A DNA stretch of 64,000 bases. It comes from Tigriopus japonicus (Eukaryota > Arthropoda > Copepoda > Harpacticoida > Harpacticidae). The notes under the pieces were generated by a model. The model worked only from the letters and a program-made list of their open reading frames with translations. It did not search any database and was not told the origin of the DNA. Below, piece after piece: positions 11,964-24,500 of the stretch (position 1 is its first letter; each line of letters starts with the position of its first letter). The stretch is from NCBI GenBank assembly GCA_010645155.1, contig CM021314.1, positions 5,573,676 through 5,637,675 of the forward strand, in the 5' to 3' direction. The position numbers and the translations under genes are program-made.

Positions 11964-11977
11964 TTGTTGATCAACAA
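11964..11977. promoter_or_regulatory. Perfect palindrome TTGTTGATCAACAA, copy 3
   Basis: This is an exact 14-bp palindrome 61 bases upstream of the paralogue 3 ATG. Related sequences occur 52 and 66 bases upstream of the other two paralogues, while most of the surrounding 5' flank has diverged. That pattern suggests a retained regulatory site; the factor is unknown. Confidence 0.4.
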
Positions 11978-11989
11978 ACTCAACGAACG

Positions 11990-14900
11990 GCAGGGCCGCC
12001 ATTTGGGGCGTTGATCTCATTTTTAATGGAATTTCGGCAAGCAAATTTTTTTGAATGGGGATGTAGACTGACAAACTACTTGCATTAAATTTGTTGCAAT
12101 AAGAAAGAGACGTGTTCACTTAGGCACAAAAATTAGACTGAAACGTTCTAGCATTTCTCGTGGTTCTTATATGAACTGAAGAGTAGTGTTGAAAAGTGGT
12201 TCAACAAGTATCAGTGCCATTTCATAGTTCATAATATCTCATTTAATAACGATGGTGTTGTTGCCTCCCCGGAAACAAGTAACTTGAGACGGTACCAAAA
12301 GAAATGAGGAATCAGAGACACTGTTATCACATTTTACTTAGGAAAATACCACAGAAAATCGTAAATTACAGAAGAAATTCCCACAAAAAAATCCCCGATG
12401 TGCAAAAATACCAATTTTGGAGTAAAATTACCCCAACATTTGGGTTGTTAATAGCCACAAAATAATCAAACAAATACCCAGTAAGGGCCCCAACAATTCT
12501 ATTGCCCATCACTAGAGTGGAAAAAATACTCAGTTGAGTATATAAATATTTAGATGGTTTTTAAATATTTGGGCATTTTCTTCTAAAAAAACATTTTTGA
12601 ACTTTTCAGTACCTACCAGAAACACTCTAGAATTTTGGGATTGAATACTTTCGCAAATCTTGAACAACAAAATATTTGTTAAAATCACTACCTACAGGTA
12701 CTCTTGAAAAGAACCAGTTTTCTTTCTGTTTTCCTCTTTTTCTTCTATATATTTTAACCTATATCAAAATAGTTAAAAGTCACTGAAGGACTCAATTTCT
12801 TGAGCTTTTCATGAAGATTTCACTTATGTTACGATGGCTTTTAGGGCAAAAAAGAGAAAAAACTGAGAAAACCGAAAAACACGCCCGAAAAACCCACCGG
12901 GCTGGTTTTTCGGGTTTAATGGCAAACGGGCGGGATTGAAACAACCCTGGCTTTGATGTCATACCGATCAAGTTTTTCTTGTTATGATTACTTTCAGCTA
13001 ATAACTGAACTGACAACTCATTTCCATAGCATGGTGCAAAATTTAAAGTAACCAAAGCAAGGTTATCAGGGGGCTTCAAGCCAACACTGACAAAAGTTGT
13101 CTGAAATACTGCCAAGTACGGGCATTCACTGCCATTTTTTCACGTCCAGCACTGCCATATTTTGCGACTTTTGGATGGAAATTTCCTCTTGATTTGGATT
13201 TGGTCATTTTTAGGTCTCTATATTATTTGGTTTCGATATTTTTAGGTAAACATTTTTTTATCTCATTTTTGGTTCATTTTTATTTAATTTGTTTTGTCCA
13301 TTCTGCCAATTTCTGCCACTTCAAGAAATTCCACTGCCATTTTAAATTTTCATTGCAGCAAATTCGACTTTTTTAATCTTAGGCTTTGTAGCTCCTGCTC
13401 GATCCTCTAACTCCTCGCGTTGCGAAGTTTACTTTCCGTTTATTGTGAAAAATAAGAAACAGTAAAAGCATTAGTTTTCTTCTACTAAAATTCTCCTACA
13501 ACATTTTAAATTCTTAATTAAGACCAAAAAAACATAACCCTTGATTAGAATCGCTTTTTTATGGCTTTTGGCTATGACCAAACCTTATTTTTGCCACTAA
13601 CCATTCACCGCATCTCGTTTGACTTGAATGTTACTCTCTGGCCTATATTGAAGATTCATTTCGAGAAAATATTATTCTTTTAGCCATTTAGCCCTGATAT
13701 AATCACAATCAAACGAAGTGCTCCTATCTCAAACTTTCAAACTGACACAGCACTCAGAATGACAAGAAATATTCTCAGACTCTTTTCTACTCTTTTCTAC
13801 TGAATAGCGTTTTTTTTCTTTTAAAAAATATAGTGTCAGATTTATTTGTGTGATTATGGATATGTTTACAAACACCCTAGTACCTGCACGGTTATGAAAA
13901 ACAGATTGTATAATCGCACGAGACGAGCAGTTTCTTACAAAGTGGGCTTTCAAGAACAACGGCAATCTGGACCCTGAGGCAAATGTTTAAAATGATCTGT
14001 TTCAAGTGAAATGCATCCATTTTAAAACAACCATTGCTTCCATTTGGACAGATTTTCTTTCTAAATTTTCAAATATTTTAAGAACTAATTTTTCGCCTCT
14101 GGCATGTCATTTAGTAGCTTTTCCCACACAAAGTTACTCATCATTCATCAAGATGAAAAGGCCGAATAAAATCGAGGGACTGAATGTTGCCAATGCAATG
14201 TTGATATCAAGGCTGCAATGGCAAATGAATAAATCAAAGGCAATGCAACCGTCCGTCGAATAAAAGAGAAAAAAGGCTGCCTCATCATCGCAAACACCTC
14301 CTTTCACAAAGAGAGAGAGAGAGCAGACCACGGTGTTTCTCAAAGGAACACCGCGGGAAAAGTCATTTTTAAATTCTAAAAACCTCCTCCCAACCCCAGA
14401 ATGGGCCTCATGACTACCATTATATCAATCATACATATTGTATATATCCAATGAGATTGTGCATATTGTCTCGCAATAAAACATTATTATAAATTCTAAA
14501 AACACTTGAGACCAGTTTTGAGTAGTGAATGCAATACTGCTTATGTATTTGATTTCTGTTAAGTAGGTCAAGGGCAAAAACCCAAAATAAAGTCTTAAAC
14601 CATGCTTAAAGATAATTTCTTGAACATTTTTTTCTACGCAAGTCTCAAGTAGTCTTATGGACGTGTCCACTTAAAAGTCGAAATCTACTCGGCTGTTTGT
14701 TTAAATTGATGTAACGACCCTACTGTTTGGTCCTTCGAGAATGTTAAACAAAAAGGCCGTTGATAAACGATCCTCAGAATTGATTTCCAAATTATTTTAG
14801 CACAATAATGCTCTCAGTACGTCTACTAAGACTTTTGTCAAAGTAATTTTTCGAATGCTTGTTATTAAACATTGTTTAACTAACTTTATAGAGTTTCTGC

Positions 14901-15164
14901 CCGTAACCTATTGATGTTCGGCATTGCATTTACATCTCAAACTGGTCTCAAAAGTTTCTGCAATAAAACATTACTTCTCCTGCTTAAAGTAACACCGTGA
15001 AACGAAAGCGGTCATGGGGACCTTTCCCAAGACTTTTTTCACACAACTACTTTCCCTCCACTTCACACAACGATCAACGAAGGAGAGCGACCGTTCCTTT
15101 CGTTGACTTCTCTTTCAAAGGCTGTTGAGCTTCATTCAAGGTTTGAAGGCCGTTACGTCAAGTC
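11990..15164. other. Intergenic, AT-rich, with repeat-like patches
   Basis: No supported gene. Visible structure: a sequence ending CCCATCACTAG near 12505-12515, which resembles a hAT-type terminus; a perfect 11-bp stem hairpin at 12884-12914; repeated TGGCAG/CTGCCA words at 13120-13340 similar to the dispersed repeat at 19.6 and 43.7 kb; and a GA-rich microsatellite near 14310-14325. The stretch just before 15165 should contain the receptor gene's promoter and 5' UTR. Confidence 0.5.
12884..12914. repeat. Perfect 11-bp inverted repeat (hairpin) with 9-base loop
   Basis: CCCGAAAAACC at 12884-12894 is followed, after nine bases, by its exact reverse complement GGTTTTTCGGG at 12904-12914. It lies in a locally GC-richer patch within AT-rich DNA, consistent with a transposon remnant. 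Confidence 0.55.
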
Positions 15165-16786
15165 ATGGACAATGTTCAATCCCTTCGAATCACCAACGAT
15201 TCCATGGAGAACATTTTTGCTCCCATTTATGCGTGGAGTGCACCCAAAGTCCTTGGAATGACCCTATATTTCCTGACCGAGACTTTGGGGAACTCATTAC
15301 TGATTGGAATCATTTGGTACGAAAAGTGCGGTTCGGATCCCAGTACTCGAACCTTGATCAACAAGCTCACGTCAGCATTCTGTACCATGCTTCTGGTTAT
15401 GAATCTCACTCTAACGAACTATGTGGCTTACGTGCATTTGACTGGTCCAAGTGGGATTCGTTTGTGTTCCTTCTCGATTTTTTGTTCCAATTTCTTTCTG
15501 TGCCTGGGACTCCTCTACTTGGATACCATTATTATTCTGCGGTACATGTACATCTTCTGGTGGAAAAACGTGGGTGCTATCAACGATCGAGCTTTCTCTT
15601 TGTTCTCTACTGTGAATAACATCGTGATCGCGTTCCTCATTGGGATCATTTTGTACATTCTGGGATTCAACCAAAACATCAACTACTTCATTTGTTGTGG
15701 CCAAGATCCACGGAAAACCAATAGGGACGCGGTTTGGATCAATGTGTCGCCGGTGTTCTCATTTGATATCTTTTGTCTTTTACCGGCTCTGAGTTGTGCC
15801 ATTCATTTGTTCATATTCATTAAGGTTATTATTCACAAGGGTTGGAAAAAGCGATATTGCATTTTAAGCAAGACTAGTGCCCTTCTTTCGAAAGAGAATG
15901 CTCATTGTAGCCCCATATTTGGCTAGCTGTCTTTAAATTAATCATCAAAGAACCCAAAACCTTGCTTCAAACAAACTAAAGGGCGTTTTTCACGATCGTA
16001 CTCTATCTACTCCAAGGTTTACCCGATATTTGGAGACCTATGAGATCTGATATGTTTTGTTTGCCATCAGGAAACATTCCATATTTATTGTGTTGTAAAC
16101 GAACACGAGGTTCCCATTTGGCACAATTGGGCTTGTTGAACAGGGGACGAGTACCTTCGTACTAAACGTAATGTTCCTTGTTTCTCATTGTGCCGTTCCT
16201 AAGTAACAATTTGTGGGCTGAGGGGGGATTAAATTAGATTAGGGTCGTTTTCCTGTTGGCGTTTACTGTTTGCCAGCAAATAAGGATTCGTGACGAGGTT
16301 CAGAAAGCCACCTGTGAATAATAACCCTTTGGCCTATGTCAGATTTATTTCTACAATCGAGCGGAAAATGCGAAACGAAAGATCCAATTGAACATTCTCA
16401 ATTCGACGGAGCAGAATCGGAACATTTCGGATTTGGCCACGAGCATGCTCTCCATGTGCTTGATCTTTGTGAGTTCCATTCCCATGGCTCTCATCATAAC
16501 TTACTTCAAACCGACTGAATTGGGATCTAATTGGGGACAGTTGTGCGTGTTCCTGGCACATTTCGGGATTCAATTCGTGACCTCTATCCCGTTGATGTTG
16601 ATCTACTACGCTCGAAATGACGGCCTTCATTCCACAGTATGGAGGAAGTTGTCTCGAGGCTTCGCAAGACTGAACTGTGATCATCCAAGTAGTCTGGAGG
16701 TGTCAGAAAAGTTGAGACGGTTCCAAATCCTAAGATCACGCGGGGATCCATCTCGAGAAGAAGACATTCCATTGGAGCAACTCTAA
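15165..16786 (+). CDS. Divergent seven-transmembrane G-protein-coupled receptor (two exons, 367 aa)
   Basis: Exon 1 is 15165..15824 and exon 2 is 16343..16786, joined in phase 0 at the cytoplasmic end of TM5 (FIFIK then IYFYNRAENAKRK). Seven hydrophobic segments lie at about 29-52, 67-92, 100-132, 146-168, 193-219, 251-275 and 284-309. TM1 has the Gly-Asn of class A receptors (42-43). TM3 begins with Cys101, which could pair with Cys177 or Cys178 in loop 2, and ends with Leu-Arg-Tyr in place of DRY. TM7 lacks NPxxY. An N-glycosylation sequon lies at residue 11, and a basic intracellular loop 3 and a charged tail are present. The donor would be GTTATT, a weak site; the acceptor is CCTATGTCAG. 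Without this splice the protein would stop at 15926 after TM5. The receptor is expected in the plasma membrane. Ligand unknown; it looks like a lineage-specific orphan receptor. Confidence 0.75.
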
Positions 16787-16858
16787 TGCAAGAAGACATG
16801 CCACGCATTTCGTTATTTGTTCTGTTGAGACATGTAATGTGCATGAATGTCAGGTCCA

Positions 16859-16864
16859 AATAAA
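16859..16864 (+). terminator. Candidate polyadenylation signal AATAAA for the receptor gene
   Basis: AATAAA occurs 72 bases after the receptor stop codon in the sense orientation. Confidence 0.45.
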
Positions 16865-16869
16865 TCACA

Positions 16870-18582
16870 TGAAGTCTGAGAGCATGAGCAACACAATGGG
16901 AAGAACAGTGGACCTTTTTTTGCACATCAAAGCGAGTTGTCATCAGAGCTAGGAGTAGAACAAGGTTAGTTTTCAACGGGGCGTGTAACGCGAAGACACA
17001 ACAAAGTCTAACTGTGAACAACTGACCCAATGTTCACTGAGAAAAATGGTCAATATTGATCTTTACATAAATCGTTATCCTGCGTCCTTTGTATCGATTG
17101 ACCGGGCTAAATTTGTGCTTTGTGCTTTTTCTCGATGACCAATGCTAACACCTTCCCGTTCATTAACTCATCAATCATCTTTCAGAACATGCCGTATTTG
17201 GAAGTAGTTTACACCACAAAACATTGGTCAACAACAAAAATGTGACAGGACCAAACCAGGGCCAGGAACTGGCCTTAGTACGCTTAGCTAGGGAAAGTTT
17301 CAATCCCCAGGTCTGGATTATTTTTCCTACTTTGCTCCTAATTTTCATAGGTACTGTACTTTCCAAATTCTTGAAAACAGGAATTAAAGCCATCAAATAT
17401 CTTTTGGCATAGTAATAACGGTGCAACCGTTAACGTCTTTTGTTCATTTGTTCCGGTTTAAACACAGATAATGATTTAAGAGTTATTCTGACTTGATTTT
17501 TGAATGTAAACTAGGGACCTACCGTCCCATTCAACCGAACAATCACGTGCCATAATTGTACGACTAACTAGGACTAACTGGATTGGGTTCATAACACTTG
17601 CACAAGACCCTGTACAAGATCAAACAGGTTCATAACTCCCTTCCCTAAGAAGAGATTGCTCTTGGGAAATTTGATGAAATATTAACCATGTTCCTGTCAT
17701 TTCGTAACCTCAAAGCAAAATGATCCATGTTCGTTCACTTTCATGCACTTAGGGGATTTGTATATTTTTTTAACTTTCTATTGAAGAAAACACTACTCTG
17801 TTGTTATTAATATTTCAAGACGATTCTTCGATATCAAAACCATTACCATTGCCTTTATGATCGTTGCCTTAAAAGGCAGAAGTACTCTTCACGTTTTGCC
17901 TCCTCAACTAACGAGCAGAACCCATTAGAACAGTATTCCTGAACCTTCACCTCCATGCAACTTATGATCAAATCATTGTGACGTCAGTAAGACCATTATT
18001 TACAAAAGGCCGATCTAAGGCACGATGTATCAGATCCCAAACAATCACCTCTCATCGATAATCTTTTCCATTGAAACGCTTGGACACATACCCAAATTCA
18101 ATCAATTTCTTGCCCATTCATGCTAATGTTCCAACCGTTTATCGAACTCTACTTAGGTGGAATTGATCCACTTTTTTCTCTCAGTGCTTGTTCCCATCAG
18201 GGATAATTTAGAGTCCTGAATTACCGAGTCGGTTAACCGAGTGTTTCCCCGACATCATTGCACCCTTGTCAAGAAAAAATCAGGATCGAGGGAGTCGCAA
18301 AAAAAGCTCACCCGCCAACTTGAGCCCGGTCACATTGAGGGTTTTGTTTGAACAAGGCACATCAATTCGATTCTGACCCAAAATCCTTAAAGAAAAGAGA
18401 ACGGCAAACGAGTCAGGAGCTACGAAGTTCTTCTTGGTTCGATTCTTCAAATGTTCCCAAAAACTGGAAATTGGATTTCGAGTGCGGTAGAATTGGATTG
18501 ATTCGTGTGCTTTCGTCAATCTTGGACATTTCTCAAACGTCAAGACAGATCCCACTTTTCGGCGAAGACAGTGTTCCCCAAA
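16870..18582. other. Intergenic between receptor and Ig/ORF1-like gene
   Basis: No coding frame is supported. The last few hundred bases before 18583 should hold the promoter and 5' UTR of the Ig gene. A TGACGTCA (CRE-type) octamer occurs at 17979-17986, which is too common by chance to be called a promoter element alone. Confidence 0.45.
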
Positions 18583-21500
18583 ATGGGCTGGGAAATCGTG
18601 TTTCCGGTGCAACTCATTTTTTTGTTCCTCGTTGGCTCGATAACCTCTCAATCAGGAGTGAACAATTATGACAGCGAGGATTATAGGTAAGGGTGAGCCT
18701 TTTCCTGAAGTGATTTTAGGCGGAAGCCCAAATTAAGGACCCATTAATCACGTACCAATCGAAGGAAATTCTTTCTAGATTATATTGCTTCAAACTGAAC
18801 ACTCTATCTAGCAATCAATTCAATCCTCATTATTTTCTCATCAGTTCAAGAGGTTTGAAAGTAGCTCAGGAATGAGTACTAACGAGTTCAGCGTCGGAAT
18901 GGCCTTTTAAAAAAATGATACCCACTTAAAATGCTCTTTTGTTTGTTCCTGGATCTATTTTTGGCGGTATTAAATAGGCAAAGTAAACAGGGTAAAAGTA
19001 ACTTGGAAATTGCGTCTTTTTCAATTTAATTGGAATTTATCGAGGCTTAATATCGCTCGATACTTCTCTTGAAATTATTTGGACCATCAAATTTCGTTTC
19101 GTCACACCTGGGGTGAAAATTATTATTTATCAAAATAACTTCTTTTAACGTAGAACTCGCAATTCCAATTATTCTTCATCTCTGCAAACATCTTTCGAGT
19201 TTTAACATTTTTCATTCAGCTGAACAGGAAAAATTGAAAGATTGCCCTCACTAATACGTAAGAGATTTGTGGGATTTGTGGGAACTATGATGGATGACAT
19301 ATGGGTAGTCAGATTAATTTTGAAGCAAGAATGCCTAAAAAGCTGATCTGTTTAGTACCCTCGTCCAAGCTCTTAAGGCAACATGAAAAGAAATGTATCT
19401 TTGAAGTCTCGAGTGACGTGAGGCAAGTGGAATGTCCCAAAGTATTCCTGATTGAATTTCCACCAACATGAGAGACTCAAAGCAAAATGTTGAATTTTGT
19501 TAGGGAATCCTGACATATTTGGATGTGTGTTTGTTACTGATATGTTTCGAACCAGGAGTGCTGCCAGTTTTGACTTGGAAGTTTATCGCTGTTTAATAGG
19601 GCAGGATGTACCATAGGTTTTGAAAAGACCTAAGCAGGGACCAATTTCGCAACACTCGAACTAATTCGATTTCGAGTTCCATCGATAATTATAAAATTGG
19701 ATTTCGAGTTGGCAGTGCTGCCAAATTTTATGGTAGATAAGGCCCATTGCCTAGTGATGTGACTTGGGCAAGTAATGAGTCATCACAGACACCCCAAGAA
19801 CAAGTTGTTGACAAGCATTACTTGGGCAATACACCAATACACTTGGCAAGCTCAAGGAACATTGGAAGATGCAGTTGCNNNNNNNNNNNNNNNNNNNNNN
19901 NNNNNNNNNNNNNNNNNNNNNNNNNNNNNNNNNNNNNNNNNNNNNNNNNNNNNNNNNNNNNNNNNNNNNNNNNNNNNNNNNNNNNNNNNNNNNNNNNNNN
20001 NNNNNNNNNNNNNNNNNNNNNNNNNNNNNNNNNNNNNNNNNNNNNNNNNNNNNNNNNNNNNNNNNNNNNNNNNNNNNNNNNNNNNNNNNNNNNNNNNNNN
20101 NNNNNNNNNNNNNNNNNNNNNNNNNNNNNNNNNNNNNNNNNNNNNNNNNNNNNNNNNNNNNNNNNNNNNNNNNNNNNNNNNNNNNNNNNNNNNNNNNNNN
20201 NNNNNNNNNNNNNNNNNNNNNNNNNNNNNNNNNNNNNNNNNNNNNNNNNNNNNNNNNNNNNNNNNNNNNNNNNNNNNNNNNNNNNNNNNNNNNNNNNNNN
20301 NNNNNNNNNNNNNNNNNNNNNNNNNNNNNNNNNNNNNNNNNNNNNNNNNNNNNNNNNNNNNNNNNNNNNNNNNNNNNNNNNNNNNNNNNNNNNNNNNNNN
20401 NNNNNNNNNNNNNNNNNNNNNNNNNNNNNNNNNNNNNNNNNNNNNNNNNNNNNNNNNNNNNNNNNNNNNNNNNNNNNNNNNNNNNNNNNNNNNNNNNNNN
20501 NNCTGCATGAAGGAGCTGTCACTCCAGAGTGATTTGAAGGCATCAATCTAATTTCACGTAGTTGTGGCTCTGTTTTTTTGATCTAGATTAGGGAGGCAAT
20601 GAAATTTGTGTTCAATTTAGGGTCCATACCATCTTTGGCAATCCTCTTTAGATTTAAGTTTCTGACCGTCTGAAGCCTTTACTTAGACTTGATATTCTCA
20701 TAACCTCCAACAAGGGTGATTGAACATGCTCAAAATGGCACTGCCTACATCTAATGTATTAACAGATCACTTGTATTTGATTACTTCACGTCTACAACAC
20801 ACATATTTTGACCCAATGGCATGGCTTTACGTCCACTATTTCTGGCAAACCTGAAGTCAGCTGTCGTGTCGCTGTCTATGTAGCATGCTAGTGACTCCGA
20901 CTAACGTCCATAGTGATTGGCTAAGACATGGTATCAACATTCAGCTGATTCTGATTAAGTTCAATAACAAACCGCTGTTTCAATCTGTTGCAAGGGACCA
21001 ATGGCCGTGATGGCAGTCCTAAAAGATTGAACAGGTTGAAATCAGATTAAATTGCAGAAGAAGTTGTCAGTTGCCCAATCATGAGAAAATAATGGGTGCT
21101 TGTTTAAACTCCACACTAATTAAAATTCCCTTTTAAATAACAGGTAAACACTTGAAATACATTTGCAGTAGGTTTGAGGATTTTCACTAACCAAACTTTG
21201 CTATCAAATGAGTTGAATAGTTTATATGTGTTTTTGATAAGAATGATTTCCTTGTTATGAACTTTTGCTTCTCGCATGGTGAAAGACGTCACAAACAGTT
21301 CATGTTGGTCGGACTTCCTCAGGTAATGAAATCATTTTTGCACTCACCAACAAGTCCTTCCAAAAGTTTCATCAACTGGAAAACTCTGTCCCAAAAGCTT
21401 TGAGGCGAGCAAGGGCCGTTTCTCGTTTGAAAGTGCCACTTTGCTATTTATGTGAGAAAAAAATAGAAGCTATGTTCATGTTTCAGACTACATCCAAAGA

Positions 21501-24500
21501 TGTCAGTCACATGCGCTGCACATTAGCAACTTCAAAGAAACAAACAACACAAAAGTATTGGAAACAATTTGGCGAAATGTACTCATAATTTGTTTAGCTT
21601 TGGTCTCAAGGAATGCTTCTTTTTCTACAAAAACAGAGTTATTTTGTTCAGGTGTATTTTAGCCAAGCACTAAATGGACCACTGGAGACAAGTTCCCAGC
21701 GTTCTTGACCAACTCTGTAGGTTAAGAAAAAGAAAAAAAAACTCTTTAAAGAATATTTCAAGCTTTTCTCAAACTTCCCTATTTTTAATCAAATTGCCAA
21801 AGTTGCAAGCTCAAGGGGTAAAAAGTCTCAACTTGGATCATATATACTATAGCAGGCATTTGGCTCGTCACATTGTAAATGGCCTTAATAAATTAGGAGA
21901 GAGGATAACCCTCACTGAGCTTTGACACAATAAATGTATTTTGTTACGTTTACAAAAAACAGTGATTTGAGCTTTAGCTCGTTCAAATGTTTTTAATTTT
22001 TTTATATATGCCGTATTCTCATCATCTGAGAAACACACCGTTCTGACATATCTAAAGATTAATTTGAACTGTGTTAATGAACAATGACAGAAAAAACTAG
22101 AAACGACATTTGGTGTATTGGAATAAAATCCAATAAGACATCTCTGCCGGTTCATTAGGTGTGTGAATTTTCAATATCGATTTGACAGTTCTTGGCCCTT
22201 GGATAGCTGTGGCTTCTTTCTTCATACTGTATTGCCGGCATGCTTTCAAGTTTCAACGAAAGATGACGAAATAAAAAAAAACATCTTTAGAGTTTTAAAA
22301 CTCACAAAAAGCTCGTCTAAAAGATGACGTCTCAAGCAAGTTGACAAATGGTATCCGACAAATCTTCAAGAAACAAACAGATAACCGACGTTCTTCCACT
22401 TGAAAAAATGCATACCTTTATACCCATAATCGCCAATGAAAGGAAAAAGTGAACCATTATTAGAATTATACTCAATTAATCACGTCACAACGTGGGTCCC
22501 GTAAAGAAATGAACTGCACCTAAAAGTCATTTCAAAGATCGATTTCATGTGTACATTTGACAGTGTCCAGCGTATAAATGACGACATATGAAAGTTGACA
22601 GGACTTTCAAAACCCGATAACTAATGACCCGGCATAACTGCTTTTTTGTTCCAAATTGCAGCGGGGATTATGAAGGATCTTCCTCGGGGGATTACAATTA
22701 CTCCTATGCCTATGAGGATTATTCTAGCAACGCCATTGAAAACGGATTGGATCGTGACTCTGACGAGAGCGAAGTCTTGTATGTGCCACAAATGTTGAGT
22801 GATCCCCTTCAGATGAATGTTTCCATTGGCGAGAACGTGGAACTGCCATGTTTTGCTAAGGTGAGCCAAGAGCTAAAACGGAACACAAACACACTCATAG
22901 AGTTCAAATTGCCAGATGAACTTCCTCTGCCAATGTTTATTGAACGTGACGATGTACAACAATGATATTAAGGAACTTAAAGAAAATGTTACATCAGGAA
23001 CGATGTTGGAAAATGACTAGATGCATTCTTCAGAGATGAAATGGCTTCACACAATCCAACACGTTTTGAAAACCACTTTTGGGCGAAATCTTTGGCCTGA
23101 ATCTATGATCGCTCAGAATAAATTTTTTGACTTTTAATTGCAATAATATCGTACCTGAGCTCAGATAAAACCAAATATGGTTTGACTCCATCTAAAAATT
23201 GATGTCTGAACCACGAAAAATAAGTATCAAAATGCGGTTAGGAATAACAAATCACTTCTGAAGGTTCCTCAATTAGAGAATGATTCAGCTTTTCTTTGGA
23301 ATCTAAATCTTTTCATAAACAAATATGACCATAATTTGCATGAATTGAAGCAGGTTTTTTTTATTTGCTCAGAGTTGGAGTTGAAAATTGTCTTAAGAGT
23401 CATAAAATAAGTAATACATAAATATGAAGCCTTTTTGCAACAAAAATACATCTTTGTTTTTCTTTTTAAGTAACGACCCAAATAAAATGGTAAAAGGTAT
23501 TTCAAATACGTCATCTTAAAACTTCATTCCTCCCTTATGGAATCTCCAATTAGTGGTTCTGAAATTCGATAATCTAGGTTTTAAATCTCTATGACAAATG
23601 AACCGAGGTTGTTCCCTGAGTATGACAAGGCATGAGTTCAACAACTACGCAGAAATAGCACCTCCAACAATAATTGAGTGCATCGTCTAACTATACTTAG
23701 AACTCATTTTCACTGAAGAGAGTTGAAGTGTCCAATAATTCCTATCTTTCATAGCGAGATATCTACGCTTGAAGCCAATTATTGGTCCAAACGAATCTCA
23801 GGGATGTCTTTGGGCATTATTTACCGAAACTTTCAACAGGGGTTTCAAGGTCACGTTGAATTTAACTTTCCATCGTATTGATGCCACACAGATTGAATGA
23901 AATCAATTCCAAATCAACATGTGAGTAGTTGAAGCTGTTCAAATCCATAACGAGCTTTCATTCAATGAATTCAAATTCAAATTATTTGATGAGATTTCCG
24001 TAAATCAGTTCTTAACGTGGAGGAGGTAAAACTGTTTAACCTACAGAAAATATGATAATGAAAATGATATTTTGTTTACATCACGTGTACATGGTATTGA
24101 TGGACCTAATAGGTTTTTAATCGAAACCGAAATGACCAATAGAAGGCTTGATCAAAAACTAAAGCACCTCACTACAATATTTTATGTGTGTGTTTCACTT
24201 CGAAATTTATTTTGATCATATAATCGAAGTTAAGCAATCGCATATTTTGAAGAAAAAAAAATTGGAAAAATCAGATTCAGAGGTTTTTGAACCTAGAAAA
24301 ATGGGACTTTATTACAAACTCCATTTTATACAATGCAAGTCTGCTTTCGGTTTCGGTAGGCATAACCGAAACCGAAATTTTAACCGAAAGCTCTTTGGGT
24401 CTAACGGTGCCAAAGACATTTCCCACAATTTTCTTTCCATCCAAAATCAGCCCGAAGTGCTTGCATATAATCTATGCAATAAAGTTCATCGGAAAAGGTT

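Larger units (their letters stand above)
18687..22661 (+). other. Intron 1 of the Ig/ORF1-like gene
   Basis: Donor ATAG|GTAAGG at 18686/18687 and acceptor AAATTGCAG ending at 22661. The intron contains one copy of a dispersed repeat (19542-19751), the 624-base assembly gap, and otherwise AT-rich sequence with no supported gene. An inverted repeat of GGGCAAGTAATG type lies just left of the gap. Confidence 0.75.

Noticed and set aside
11903..11983. N-terminal extension of zinc-finger paralogue 3
   Set aside because: It opens with TTG, has no ATG, does not align with the paralogues and would overlap the conserved upstream palindrome.
17979..17986. TGACGTCA octamer as a CRE for the Ig gene
   Set aside because: It is about 600 bases from the start codon with no supporting context; chance occurrence is likely in 64 kb.
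19747..20551. Long frames across the run of N
   Set aside because: They are open only because unknown bases contain no stop codons.
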